A DNA stretch of 15,406 bases, taken from NCBI GenBank assembly GCA_964630765.1, contig CAZVXE010000036.1, positions 1 through 15,406 on the forward strand, given 5' to 3'. Made by a program: the position numbers and the translations under genes. How positions within the stretch are numbered: position 1 is the stretch's first letter; every line of letters begins with the position of its first letter. Source of the stretch: Methanofastidiosum sp964630765 (GTDB lineage: Archaea > Methanobacteriota_B > Thermococci > Methanofastidiosales > Methanofastidiosaceae). The notes under the pieces are model-generated. The model was not told the origin of the DNA. It did not search any database and was given only the letters and a program-made list of their open reading frames with translations. Below, in pieces: positions 5,774 to 13,225 of the stretch.

Positions 5774-7102
5774 ATGTACGTAATAGTCGTAGGGGGCGGC
5801 CTTACTGGATTCAATATAGCAAAGCTTCTAGTCGAAGAAGGTATTGGTGTTGTTGTTATTGAAAAGGATCTTGCAAGATGCCAAGAAATCTCAAAAAAAA
5901 TAGATGCTCTTGTTATACAAGGTAACGGCTCAAATCCTAAGATTCTTATTGAAGCTGGTGCAAAGGACGCGGATCTTTTGGTAGCAGTTACTAATTCTTC
6001 TGAAGTTAATTTGATATCTTGTATAACGGCAAAAAATCTTGGGACAAGAAAAACAGTTGCAAAGATTGCGATTGAATATACTTTCACAGAAGATATTGAT
6101 TTGACTAAAGTTGGAGTAGACTATTCCTTCTCGCCAGGTACTATCATAGCCTACGATGTCGAGAGGATATTAGAACTTCCAAGCGCCCTTGCAATTCAAG
6201 CTTTGGCTGATGGAAAAGTTACAATGGCAGAGTTCATGGTCAAAAGAGAATCTAAATATATTGGTAGAGCTCTAAAGGAAAAAATATTTCCAGATGGCAC
6301 TATAATAGGTGCCGTTCTTAAGAGCGAGGACACAATAATCCCAACAGGAGAATATGTATTCGAAGAGGGCGATAAAGCCTTCATACTTGGTAAACCAAAG
6401 CTCGTTGAAAATGTTATAGAAAAATGTAGTGACTGCCAGAGAGTAAGGAAGGTAATGATAGTTGGTGCAAGTAACACTGCTGTGCAACTTGCAAAAATGC
6501 TTGAAAGAAGCATGTCAGTGAAACTTATAGATAGTGATACAAAAAGATGCGAAGAAATCTCTAAGATTCTCCAAAAAACTCTTGTAATAAAAGGGGACAT
6601 TATGGATCTCTCTTTATTAAAAGATGAGGGAATTGGGGATGTGGATGCTTTTATTTCACTAACAAAATACGACCAATTGAATCTATTTTCCTGTCTGATA
6701 GGTAAATACTTGGGTGCCTTTAAAACAATTGCAAGAGTTGAAAATATAGAGCTAATTAAATTCTTTGAGGACATGGGCGTTGATATTGCCCTGAGTCCAA
6801 AGGTTTCTACGGCTGAACACGTTATGAGATTTATTAGGATGGGTGGCCTTAAATCATTGATAATACTCCCAACTGGCCAAGCTGAGATTATTGAACTTTC
6901 TCCTACAAAAAATGCTAAGATTCTTGGAAAAACTTTAAGAGATATTACTTTACCTGATGAGATACTCTTCTTAATCATTGTAAGAGACAATAAACTAATC
7001 ATACCAAGAGGGGACGATATAGTTCAAGAGGAAGACAAGGTTATTGTATCTGCAAAAGTAGAGAAAATTAAAAAGATAAAAGAGCTATTTGGTCAAGATT
7101 AA
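5774..7102 (+). CDS. trkA: Trk potassium uptake regulator TrkA (two RCK repeats)
   Basis: A 442-residue cytoplasmic protein made of two tandem RCK units, each a Rossmann NAD-binding TrkA_N part plus a TrkA_C lobe. It forms a gating ring under TrkH. The first Rossmann motif is canonical (VVGGGLTGFNIAK, glycines 7, 9 and 12, with Glu30 ending strand 2 in VVVIEKD, as in NAD-binding RCKs). The second, near residues 228-236, reads MIVGASNTA and lacks two of the three motif glycines, although Asp ends its strand 2 (VKLIDSD). The linker between halves holds Cys218-x-x-Cys221 (KCSDCQ), which I do not expect in this family. The frame is open back to an ATG at 5714 overlapping the upstream stop, but the family N-terminus and a TATA box at 5741-5749 support 5774. 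Its TrkH partners lie about 1.3 and 2.7 kb downstream. It ends 4 bp from convergent ridA. Confidence 0.92.
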   Translation: MYVIVVGGGLTGFNIAKLLVEEGIGVVVIEKDLARCQEISKKIDALVIQGNGSNPKILIEAGAKDADLLVAVTNSSEVNLISCITAKNLGTRKTVAKIAIEYTFTEDIDLTKVGVDYSFSPGTIIAYDVERILELPSALAIQALADGKVTMAEFMVKRESKYIGRALKEKIFPDGTIIGAVLKSEDTIIPTGEYVFEEGDKAFILGKPKLVENVIEKCSDCQRVRKVMIVGASNTAVQLAKMLERSMSVKLIDSDTKRCEEISKILQKTLVIKGDIMDLSLLKDEGIGDVDAFISLTKYDQLNLFSCLIGKYLGAFKTIARVENIELIKFFEDMGVDIALSPKVSTAEHVMRFIRMGGLKSLIILPTGQAEIIELSPTKNAKILGKTLRDITLPDEILFLIIVRDNKLIIPRGDDIVQEEDKVIVSAKVEKIKKIKELFGQD

Positions 7103-7103
7103 A

Positions 7104-7121
7104 TTTTTAATTCTTATTTTT
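7104..7121 (+). terminator. T-tract terminator after trkA
   Basis: Directly after the trkA stop are two T-rich runs (7104-7108 and 7116-7121). They overlap the 3' end of the convergent ridA gene. T-tracts are sufficient for archaeal termination. No strong GC hairpin is present. Confidence 0.35.
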
Positions 7122-7493
7122 ATATGCGATGCATGATATTTCAATGTCAGAGTTTTTTGGAAGTTTGGATACCTCAACAGTAACTCGGGATGGCGTTATG
7201 CCTATTGCAAATCTTTTCTCGTAAATCTTGTTAAATTTATCAAAATTTCCAAGGTCTTTTAGATATACTTCGGACTTGATAACATCTTGAAGCGATAGAT
7301 TTTCTGCTTTCAAAACTGCTTCAATGTTATCGAGAACAACATCTGTGGCTTTTTCTATATCATTTAGCACAAGCTCACCAGATTTCTGGATGGGGATTTG
7401 TCCCGAAACAAATACAAAATCCCCTGCAACTATCCCCTGAGAATATGGCCCTACAGGGGTAGGTGCCCCGTTAGTTTCTAGCTTTTTTTTCAT
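7107..7493 (-). CDS. ridA: RidA/YjgF/YER057c family enamine/imine deaminase
   Basis: A 128-residue protein, the normal length for this trimeric family. Recognisable segments are APTPVGPYSQGIVAGDFVFVSGQIP at the N-terminus (quoted in outline only: GPYSQ and SGQIP are the hallmarks), KSEVYLKDLG in the middle, and TPSRVTVEVSKLPKNSDIEISCIA at the C-terminus (hallmarks PSR and EVSKLP). Arg103 corresponds to the arginine of RidA that binds the carboxylate of 2-aminoacrylate-type imines, so it is likely an active deaminase that hydrolyses reactive enamine/imine intermediates of PLP enzymes. A GGTGAT ribosome binding site (minus strand of 7499-7504) precedes the ATG by 5 bases. It is divergent from the glutamine amidotransferase gene, with starts 73 bp apart, and convergent with trkA. 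Confidence 0.93.
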   Translation of the reverse strand: MKKKLETNGAPTPVGPYSQGIVAGDFVFVSGQIPIQKSGELVLNDIEKATDVVLDNIEAVLKAENLSLQDVIKSEVYLKDLGNFDKFNKIYEKRFAIGITPSRVTVEVSKLPKNSDIEISCIAYKNKN

Positions 7494-7537
7494 ATCACAT
7501 CACCATGGCCTAAATTAGTCAAGTATAAGTGAATACG

Positions 7538-7546
7538 TTTATTAAA
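7538..7546 (+). promoter_or_regulatory. TATA-like box of the amidotransferase gene
   Basis: tttattaaa is centred about 25 bp before the ATG at 7567, consistent with leaderless transcription. A minus-strand TATA-like element (complement of 7521-7529) in the same short region could serve ridA. Confidence 0.4.
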
Positions 7547-7566
7547 TTATTCTATTTAAAAATAAT

Positions 7567-8280
7567 ATGAAAGTTTTGATAGTAAAAAATATAGCAAGAG
7601 AAAGCCCAGGTCTTTTAATGGAGATTCTTGAAGAAAATAAAATTGAATTTTATATTTATGAATATGAAAAAGATAGAGTATTTCCTTCTCCAGAAGAGTA
7701 TGGTGCAATTTTTGTTTTTGGCGGCCCCGATAGCGCAAATGACAAAACAGAAAAAATGACAAAAGAGATTAAAGGTGTGAAAGAATTTTTGGCAAAAAAG
7801 GTCCCTTATTTTGGGGTATGTCTAGGACTTCAAGTAATGTTAAAGGCTTTAGATGGAAATGTTAAGAAAAACTCCATAAAGGAAGTTGGATGGAGAGATC
7901 CTAAGGATAACATATTCAAAGTGAATTTAACATATGAAGGGAAGAAAGATCCTATTTTTGAAGGAATTCCATCAGAATTTGATATGTTCCAACTACACGG
8001 TGAAACGGTTGAACTAACTCAACAAATGAAGCTATTGGGAACTGGGGAATACTGCACAAATCAAATAGTCAAGCATGGAGAAAATGCCTATGGATTTCAA
8101 GGGCATATTGAGTTATCACCTGATCTCTTTTATACATGGATTCAAGAAGATGAAGATCTAGCAAGATTAGACAAATTTCAATTGAATAATGATTACAATA
8201 AAATTAGAGAAAAGTACGAATCAAATGGGAAAAGAATACTAAATAATTTTTTATATGTTTCGGGGATTAAGGTAAAATAA
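7567..8280 (+). CDS. stand-alone class I glutamine amidotransferase (GuaA N-domain-like)
   Basis: A 237-residue protein with the triad-type glutamine amidotransferase fold. The nucleophile elbow is FGVCLGLQ with Cys85, and the other triad members are His180 and Glu182 in FQGHIELSPD. VFGGPDS near residue 50 forms the oxyanion-side glycine loop. Such domains hydrolyse glutamine and pass ammonia to a synthetase. Here no synthetase domain is fused and none lies next to it in the window. It belongs with the proteins usually labelled 'GMP synthase-glutamine amidotransferase', several of which act on their own, including gamma-glutamyl peptide hydrolases. It is longer than the roughly 190-residue GuaA subunit of archaea, having an extra C-terminal helical tail (about residues 190-237), so true GuaA is less likely. 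The substrate is unknown. It is divergent from ridA and lies 76 bp upstream of the first trkH. Confidence 0.82.
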   Translation: MKVLIVKNIARESPGLLMEILEENKIEFYIYEYEKDRVFPSPEEYGAIFVFGGPDSANDKTEKMTKEIKGVKEFLAKKVPYFGVCLGLQVMLKALDGNVKKNSIKEVGWRDPKDNIFKVNLTYEGKKDPIFEGIPSEFDMFQLHGETVELTQQMKLLGTGEYCTNQIVKHGENAYGFQGHIELSPDLFYTWIQEDEDLARLDKFQLNNDYNKIREKYESNGKRILNNFLYVSGIKVK

Positions 8281-8318
8281 ACACATTATTTAATATCAAC
8301 ATGAAAAATTTAAATAAT

Positions 8319-8328
8319 CTTATAAATA
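8319..8328 (+). promoter_or_regulatory. TATA-like box of the tandem trkH operon
   Basis: cttataaata, an archaeal-consensus-like box, is centred about 33 bp before the ATG at 8357. It predicts a leader of a few bases. It is the only convincing promoter before the two trkH genes. Confidence 0.55.
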
Positions 8329-8356
8329 CGGACAATACAAGGGTATAGTAGATTAA

Positions 8357-9790
8357 ATGAGACTAAAACCAGTTTTACATATACTAGGGCAACTACTTCA
8401 AATGGTAGGAATCTCAATGATACTTCCCCTACTTTGGGGGATATATTATCGTGAAGCTGAAGCATATATATTTCTCATCTGCATTTTACTTACTTTAATT
8501 ACAGGAACATTATTAAAATTAATATTCAAAGAAGAAGATATACGGCTTATTGAAGGATTTGGAGTTGTTTCTTTTTGTTGGATAATAATACCAATTTTTG
8601 GGGCACTTCCTTTTTACCTATCGGGGAATCTAAGTTTTATTGACGCCTATTTTGAAACTATATCTGGATTTACAACTACAGGCGCATCAGTTATTAATAA
8701 TGTTGAAATATTGCCCAAATGTATTTTGTTTTGGAGATCTTTTACGCACTGGTTAGGCGGCATCGGTATAGTGGTTCTTGCATTGATAATATTGCCTGCC
8801 CTTTCAGTCGGGGGCAGACAGATTTTTTTATCAGAACCATCTGGACCAAAATTAGATAAACTAAAACCACAAATTAGAGAAGTTGGAAAAATTATATATG
8901 GGATATACATTTTGTTCACAGGTATTCAGATTTTTCTATTAATTATTGCAGGTATGTCTCTTTTCGATGCTTCATGCCATTCTTTTGCTGCACTTGCGAC
9001 AGGAGGATTTTCAACTAAAAATGCCAGCATTGGATTTTATAATAGTCCTTTGATAGAAGGCATAATAATCCTATTTATGTTTCTAGGTGCAACGAGTTTC
9101 TCTCTGCACTATGCAGCATTGAAAGGAAAGATAACTTATCTAAAAGATAGTGAATTCACGTTATATCTCTCTATCTTGGCCTTTTCTATTTTTATTGTAA
9201 CATTAGATATTACTTACCAACTACATGAAAACATATTACTCGCATTTAGGCATGCTATTTTTAATGTGATAAGTATATCAAGCACTACGGGATATGCAAC
9301 GGCGAATTTTGATTTATGGCCCGATCTTTCAAAATTGATTCTTCTCATACTTATGCTAATAGGGGGTTGTGCAGGTGGAACCGCAGGTGCCATAAAAGCT
9401 ATAAGAATACTATTGTTAATAAAAATGGGTTTAAGAGAACTCTACAAAATTATACACCCCAATGCGATATTCCAGATTAAATTCAATGGAAAAATTATAT
9501 CGGAAGAAGTTCTTCATGGCATAAGTGGATTTTATTTTTTTTATATGGTAACTTTCGGGGTATGCAGCCTAATCATGCTTGCCTTTGGCAATGATTTTCT
9601 AACTTCTATTTCTTCTGTTGCGGCTACTTTAGGTGGAGTAGGTCCTGGATTTAGCCTAGTTGGACCTATGGTAACATACAGTTTTTTGCCTTCAATTCCA
9701 AAAATCGTTTTGTGCTTCTGCATGCTCGCCGGTAGGCTTGAACTATTTACTCTTTTCGTATTATTTGTTCCAAGCTACTGGAAAGAGTAA
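8357..9790 (+). CDS. trkH: Trk potassium uptake channel subunit TrkH, copy 1
   Basis: A 477-residue integral membrane protein of the TrkH/KtrB superfamily, normal in length, with four M1-P-M2 repeats after an N-terminal hairpin. Filter loops are visible: repeat 1 SGFTTTGAS (Gly109), repeat 2 LATGGFST (Gly216/217), repeat 3 SSTTGYAT (Gly312), repeat 4 ATLGGVGPG (about 425-431). It would conduct potassium as a dimer under control of the TrkA ring. The intramembrane gating loop, typically GGCAGSTGGGIK in this family, reads GGCAGGTAGAIKAIR (residues 336-350). Thus the serine and two of the three consecutive glycines are replaced, which may alter gating. It is the first gene of an apparent two-gene operon with a second trkH 61 bp downstream. 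The start ATG has a short leader and no Shine-Dalgarno. Confidence 0.92.
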   Translation: MRLKPVLHILGQLLQMVGISMILPLLWGIYYREAEAYIFLICILLTLITGTLLKLIFKEEDIRLIEGFGVVSFCWIIIPIFGALPFYLSGNLSFIDAYFETISGFTTTGASVINNVEILPKCILFWRSFTHWLGGIGIVVLALIILPALSVGGRQIFLSEPSGPKLDKLKPQIREVGKIIYGIYILFTGIQIFLLIIAGMSLFDASCHSFAALATGGFSTKNASIGFYNSPLIEGIIILFMFLGATSFSLHYAALKGKITYLKDSEFTLYLSILAFSIFIVTLDITYQLHENILLAFRHAIFNVISISSTTGYATANFDLWPDLSKLILLILMLIGGCAGGTAGAIKAIRILLLIKMGLRELYKIIHPNAIFQIKFNGKIISEEVLHGISGFYFFYMVTFGVCSLIMLAFGNDFLTSISSVAATLGGVGPGFSLVGPMVTYSFLPSIPKIVLCFCMLAGRLELFTLFVLFVPSYWKE

Positions 9791-9840
9791 ATTTAATAAG
9801 CCAATGGAATAAAGAAAAATAAGGTATTTTTGATTTCATT

Positions 9841-9845
9841 GAGGT
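9841..9845 (+). promoter_or_regulatory. Shine-Dalgarno site of the second trkH
   Basis: gaggt lies 6 bases before the ATG at 9852. Its presence here, and absence before the first trkH, fits translation of a downstream operon gene from a shared mRNA. Confidence 0.55.
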
Positions 9846-9851
9846 CTATCG

Positions 9852-11288
9852 ATGCGAAGTAGAACCGTTCTAAAGATCATAGGGAGACTGCTTATGATGA
9901 TAGGCGTTTCAATGATATTCCCCTTAATATGGGCATTATATTATGGAGAAAAAGAGTCACTTGTATTTATTGCTTGTATATTAATCACTTTTTTATCAGG
10001 ATATGGTTTAAGTGAAATTAAAAGTAAAGATGAAGGGCTAAGACTCATTGAAGGTTTAGGTGTTGTATCTCTGGGATGGGGTGCAATTTCAGCCTTCGGT
10101 GCACTTCCATTTTTTCTCTCAGGGACTTTAGGATACCTTGATGCATATTTTGAAACTATGTCTGGTTTCACGACAACAGGTGCCACAGTTATCCTGAATA
10201 TTGATGTTCTCCCAAAATCAATCCTATTTTGGAGAGCCATGACACAGTGGATTGGAGGTATGGGGATTATCGTACTGGCCGTTGCAATCCTTCCTGCACT
10301 TTCAATAGGAGGTATGCAATTATTCAACGCTGAATCTCCTGGCCCTAAACTAGATAAATTAAAACCACAGATAAGAGAAACTGCAAAGATTCTTTACGGT
10401 GTATATCTTATTTTTACCGGTGCAGAGATAATCCTTTTGATAGCAGGGGGTATGGGATTTTTCGATGCTTCATGCCACACATTTTGCACCCTTGCAACTG
10501 GCGGATTTTCAACTAAGAATGCTAGTGTTGCATATTACAATAGTCCTTTTATTGAAGCTGTCATAGTCTTCTTTATGTTTTTATCAGGTGCAAATTTTAT
10601 GCTGCATTACGCTGCATTAAGGGGAAAACTAAATTACTTCAAAAACAAAGAGTTCATGTTTTATACTTTGATTATGGTAGGTTCTATTCTTGTTATGACA
10701 GCAGATCTAAGATACAGTGTTTTTAATAGTTTAAGTGATGCGTTTAGATATTCTTCTTTTCAAGCAGTAAGTATTATGACAACTACAGGATTTACGACAA
10801 GTAATTTTGATACTTATCCAGCTCTTTCAAGAATGATATTGCTCATCCTTATGTTCGTTGGCGGTTGCGCTTGTTCAACGGGAGGCGGAATTAAAAACAT
10901 CAGGATACTTATAATATTAAAATATTTTTACAGAGAAATCTATCAATTCATACACCCAAATGCTATTTTATCAATAAAAGTTGGCGAGGATACTATTCCC
11001 GATGATGTTCTAAAAGGAGTCATGGGGTTTTTTATGGGTTACATAACAATTTTTATTGTTTCAACTCTAATCGTCACAGCATATGGCATTGATCTAATAA
11101 CGGCCCTCTCAAGTGTTGCTGCGACTCAAGGTAATGTTGGGCCTGGACTAGGGCTTGTTGGCCCAATGTATACATATGCATTCCTACCAGACATAATCAA
11201 AATAGTATTAACCTTTTGTATGTGGGTTGGAAGGCTTGAAATCTTCACAGTAATGGTTCTTTTTGTGCCTGATTTCTGGAAAGAATAA
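9852..11288 (+). CDS. trkH: Trk potassium uptake channel subunit TrkH, copy 2
   Basis: A 478-residue paralogue of the preceding gene, clearly alignable end to end (both start MR, then a VGISM/IGVSM helix, and both end in PSYWKE/PDFWKE). Filter loops: repeat 1 SGFTTTGAT (Gly110), repeat 2 LATGGFST (Gly217/218), repeat 3 MTTTGFTT (Gly313), repeat 4 ATQGNVGPG (about 426-432). The gating loop is GGCACSTGGGIKNIR (residues 337-351), much closer to the family's usual GGCAGSTGGGIK than copy 1. It is therefore the better candidate for a standard TrkA-gated potassium channel. The two copies might form homodimers separately or a heterodimer. Translation uses a GAGGT site. The gene ends 4 bp from the convergent sufB stop. 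Confidence 0.93.
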   Translation: MRSRTVLKIIGRLLMMIGVSMIFPLIWALYYGEKESLVFIACILITFLSGYGLSEIKSKDEGLRLIEGLGVVSLGWGAISAFGALPFFLSGTLGYLDAYFETMSGFTTTGATVILNIDVLPKSILFWRAMTQWIGGMGIIVLAVAILPALSIGGMQLFNAESPGPKLDKLKPQIRETAKILYGVYLIFTGAEIILLIAGGMGFFDASCHTFCTLATGGFSTKNASVAYYNSPFIEAVIVFFMFLSGANFMLHYAALRGKLNYFKNKEFMFYTLIMVGSILVMTADLRYSVFNSLSDAFRYSSFQAVSIMTTTGFTTSNFDTYPALSRMILLILMFVGGCACSTGGGIKNIRILIILKYFYREIYQFIHPNAILSIKVGEDTIPDDVLKGVMGFFMGYITIFIVSTLIVTAYGIDLITALSSVAATQGNVGPGLGLVGPMYTYAFLPDIIKIVLTFCMWVGRLEIFTVMVLFVPDFWKE

Positions 11289-11292
11289 AAAA

Positions 11293-12399
11293 TTAAATTA
11301 GTTCTTTCTCGACAAGATTTATTGCCTCGTCTATTTTTTTCTTTAAAGCTGGAGGCAATCCTTTTATGTCTATGTCCAAAAATCCTCTGACTATTGCGGC
11401 GGTAGCTTCGTCTCTAGTAAATCCTCTTGACATTAGGTAGAAGATTTCTTCTTCTGCAATTTTTCCAATGGCTGCTTCATGGCTTAAGTCGACATTTGGG
11501 TGTTTTGCCTCCAATTCAGGAATTGCAATTATACTACCTTTCTCAGATAGCATCATCCCCATACACTCTAGGTGCCCTCTTGCATCTGGAGAGTCCCCGA
11601 CAATATCGCCCCTAGAATAGATGGTACCGCCTTTACTTATTGCCCTAGAAAGTATTTCTGCACTAGCCCCTTTTCCCTTAATAATAACTCTGCTTCCAGT
11701 ATCAACTATGGAATCATTTATGGCCACTATCACGCTACTCATTATTGCAGTTGAGTTATCTCCATTAAGATGAACAGTTGGATATGATTGAACAATCTTG
11801 ACTGGATTCATAATAATATAGTTACTTATGTAAGTTCCACCCTCTTCGACAATTGCGGCACTTCTTGGCCTAACTTCAATGTTGTTCTCCCAGTTATGAA
11901 TCATAGTAAATGAAAGTTTAGCGTTCTTTTTAACATAAAACTCAGAGATTCCAAGATGCATACCAGTTGTAAGGCCCGGGTGGGAAGCACATCCAGAGAT
12001 TATATTTAGTTCGGAATTTTCTTCTGCAATTATAATATTATGGACTTTCTGCTTCTTAGGTGATTTTAGGTATAGACAAGCCTCAACTGGGAAATCCACC
12101 TTAGCCCCAGGAAGAGCTCTTATAAAATATCCATTTACCTCTTCAACGTCGACTTCTTTGGTATATTCGTCTTTATCACGAGAAACTACTTTCCAATAAT
12201 AATCATGAAGCCAATCGTATTTTTCAAGGGCTTTTTTTATGCTGATCATTTCTATACCAGATGCATAACTTGAAGATGTTTCAACTTTTTGATCTACCTG
12301 AAGGAATATTGCTGATCGCTTACCCTTATCCATTTCAATTCCGACTTTTTCTAGTTTATCTTTTACATCCTTATCGAGTTCTGGAATCCTTTCAGGCAT
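11293..12399 (-). CDS. sufB: SufB/SufD-family Fe-S scaffold protein (minimal SUF system)
   Basis: A 368-residue protein of the SufBD beta-helix family, well short of bacterial SufB (about 495 residues in E. coli), as in the compact two-gene SufBC systems of archaea. It should bind SufC and assemble Fe-S clusters using SufC ATP hydrolysis. SufB-type residues are present: Cys279 in HLECMGMM, in the place of the essential SufB cysteine (Cys405 in E. coli), and Glu297 in PELEAKHP, in the place of Glu434. The C-terminus has the family pattern SHEAAIGKI, FYLMSRGFTRDEATAAIVRGF. That supports a SufB-like scaffold and argues against a SufD-only copy. The chosen ATG overlaps the sufC 3' end by 37 bases in another frame and has a GGGGTG site 9 bases upstream (12409-12414); Met23 is a possible alternative start. 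sufC lies upstream in the same operon. Confidence 0.92.
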   Translation of the reverse strand: MPERIPELDKDVKDKLEKVGIEMDKGKRSAIFLQVDQKVETSSSYASGIEMISIKKALEKYDWLHDYYWKVVSRDKDEYTKEVDVEEVNGYFIRALPGAKVDFPVEACLYLKSPKKQKVHNIIIAEENSELNIISGCASHPGLTTGMHLGISEFYVKKNAKLSFTMIHNWENNIEVRPRSAAIVEEGGTYISNYIIMNPVKIVQSYPTVHLNGDNSTAIMSSVIVAINDSIVDTGSRVIIKGKGASAEILSRAISKGGTIYSRGDIVGDSPDARGHLECMGMMLSEKGSIIAIPELEAKHPNVDLSHEAAIGKIAEEEIFYLMSRGFTRDEATAAIVRGFLDIDIKGLPPALKKKIDEAINLVEKELI

Positions 12400-13127
12400 T
12401 TCTCAACACACCCCTCGTAACCTTTCTTACTGATTTCTTCAAGCATAGCGTATGGGTCACCCATGCAGGCAACCATGCCCTTGTAAAGAATAACTCCGTA
12501 ATCAGCATCGACATAATCAAGAATATGTCCTTGATGTGTAATAATAAGGCCAGATTTTTTTCTTTCGCCTACTTTCTTTTTTCTGTCGAGTAATTCACTC
12601 ATTGCATTCCCAATTAATGCGATGTTTTCTAAATCTACTCCACTGTCTGGCTCATCAAAAAGGACTAGATCTGGGTTTAGAGTCAAAAGTTGTAGTATTT
12701 CTGAACGTTTTACCTCCCCACCGGAGAATCCAACGTTTAGACTTCTGTTTAAAAATTTCTCCATATTAAGCATCTGAGCATATTCATAAATTTTGTTCTG
12801 GTCAGTTCCACTCTGCTTAGCACAGTTAATCAGTGTATCAATCAACTTTAGACCACCAACTCTTGGCGGTGTCTGAAAGCTTATACCCATTCCCATTTTG
12901 ACTCTTTGGTCAGTTGTTAGATTATTTATTTCCTGATTTTTAAAAAAGATTTTACCGTAAGTTACCTTAAATGCAGGATTTCCAATTAAAGTCATTAATA
13001 AAGAAGTCTTGCCATTGCCATTTGGCCCAAAAAGAACATATGTCTGACCTTCTTTAATGTAAAGGTTGACGTGGTTAAGAATTGGATTACCTTCAACTTC
13101 TGCCCCTAAATTTACTACCCTTAACAT
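12363..13127 (-). CDS. sufC: SufC, ABC-type ATPase of Fe-S cluster assembly
   Basis: A 254-residue ABC ATPase of normal SufC length. Walker A is GPNGNGKTS (residues 34-42), the Q-loop is SFQTPP (Gln85), the signature is FSGGE (134-138, where LSGGE is more common), Walker B is DLVLFDE (153-159) followed by PDSGVD (the D-loop), and the switch histidine is His198 in ITHQG. The SFQTPP and DEPDSGVD wording is specific to SufC among ABC proteins. It is soluble and works on SufB; no sufS, sufE, sufU or sufD lies next to it. It is first in the operon. A TATA-like element on the minus strand at 13159-13168 could drive it, with a weak AGGGAT ribosome binding site before the ATG. It is divergent from dinB, the two starts being 98 bp apart. 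Confidence 0.95.
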   Translation of the reverse strand: MLRVVNLGAEVEGNPILNHVNLYIKEGQTYVLFGPNGNGKTSLLMTLIGNPAFKVTYGKIFFKNQEINNLTTDQRVKMGMGISFQTPPRVGGLKLIDTLINCAKQSGTDQNKIYEYAQMLNMEKFLNRSLNVGFSGGEVKRSEILQLLTLNPDLVLFDEPDSGVDLENIALIGNAMSELLDRKKKVGERKKSGLIITHQGHILDYVDADYGVILYKGMVACMGDPYAMLEEISKKGYEGCVEKCLKGFQNSIRM

Positions 13128-13194
13128 ATTAATCCCTGATAGGTAAATATAGATAGGCTATTTATTTGTTACTATTAAAAATTATAAGGATAAG

Positions 13195-13203
13195 CATTAT
13201 ATC
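13195..13203 (+). promoter_or_regulatory. TATA-like box of dinB
   Basis: cattatatc is centred about 27 bp before the ATG at 13226, matching leaderless transcription and supporting that start over a TTG at 13166. Confidence 0.45.
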
Positions 13204-13225
13204 ATCTAAAATCAAATTTATTTCA

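Noticed and set aside
6196..7002. Long (268-codon) open frame on the minus strand inside trkA
   Set aside because: It is entirely antisense to a well-supported TrkA with conserved motifs, has no recognisable domain, no credible ribosome binding site, and a Ser/Ile-rich composition typical of a shadow frame.
9941..10327. 128-codon minus-strand frame inside the second trkH
   Set aside because: A similar antisense frame appears at the matching place of the first trkH (8647-8919), as expected from the paralogy of the sense strand; composition is shadow-like and no domain is seen.
11293..12399. SufD rather than SufB
   Set aside because: Cys279 and Glu297 sit in the positions of SufB's essential residues, which SufD lacks; as the only SufBD copy beside sufC it is best called SufB.
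12261..12593. 110-codon plus-strand frame across the sufC/sufB junction
   Set aside because: Antisense to two conserved genes, no domain and no promoter signal; a shadow frame.
13166..13225. TTG-initiated extension of DinB
   Set aside because: Y-family polymerases start directly before the (I/V)xHVDxDxFYA motif; the extension is low-complexity Ile/Ser/Lys and overlaps the promoter region.
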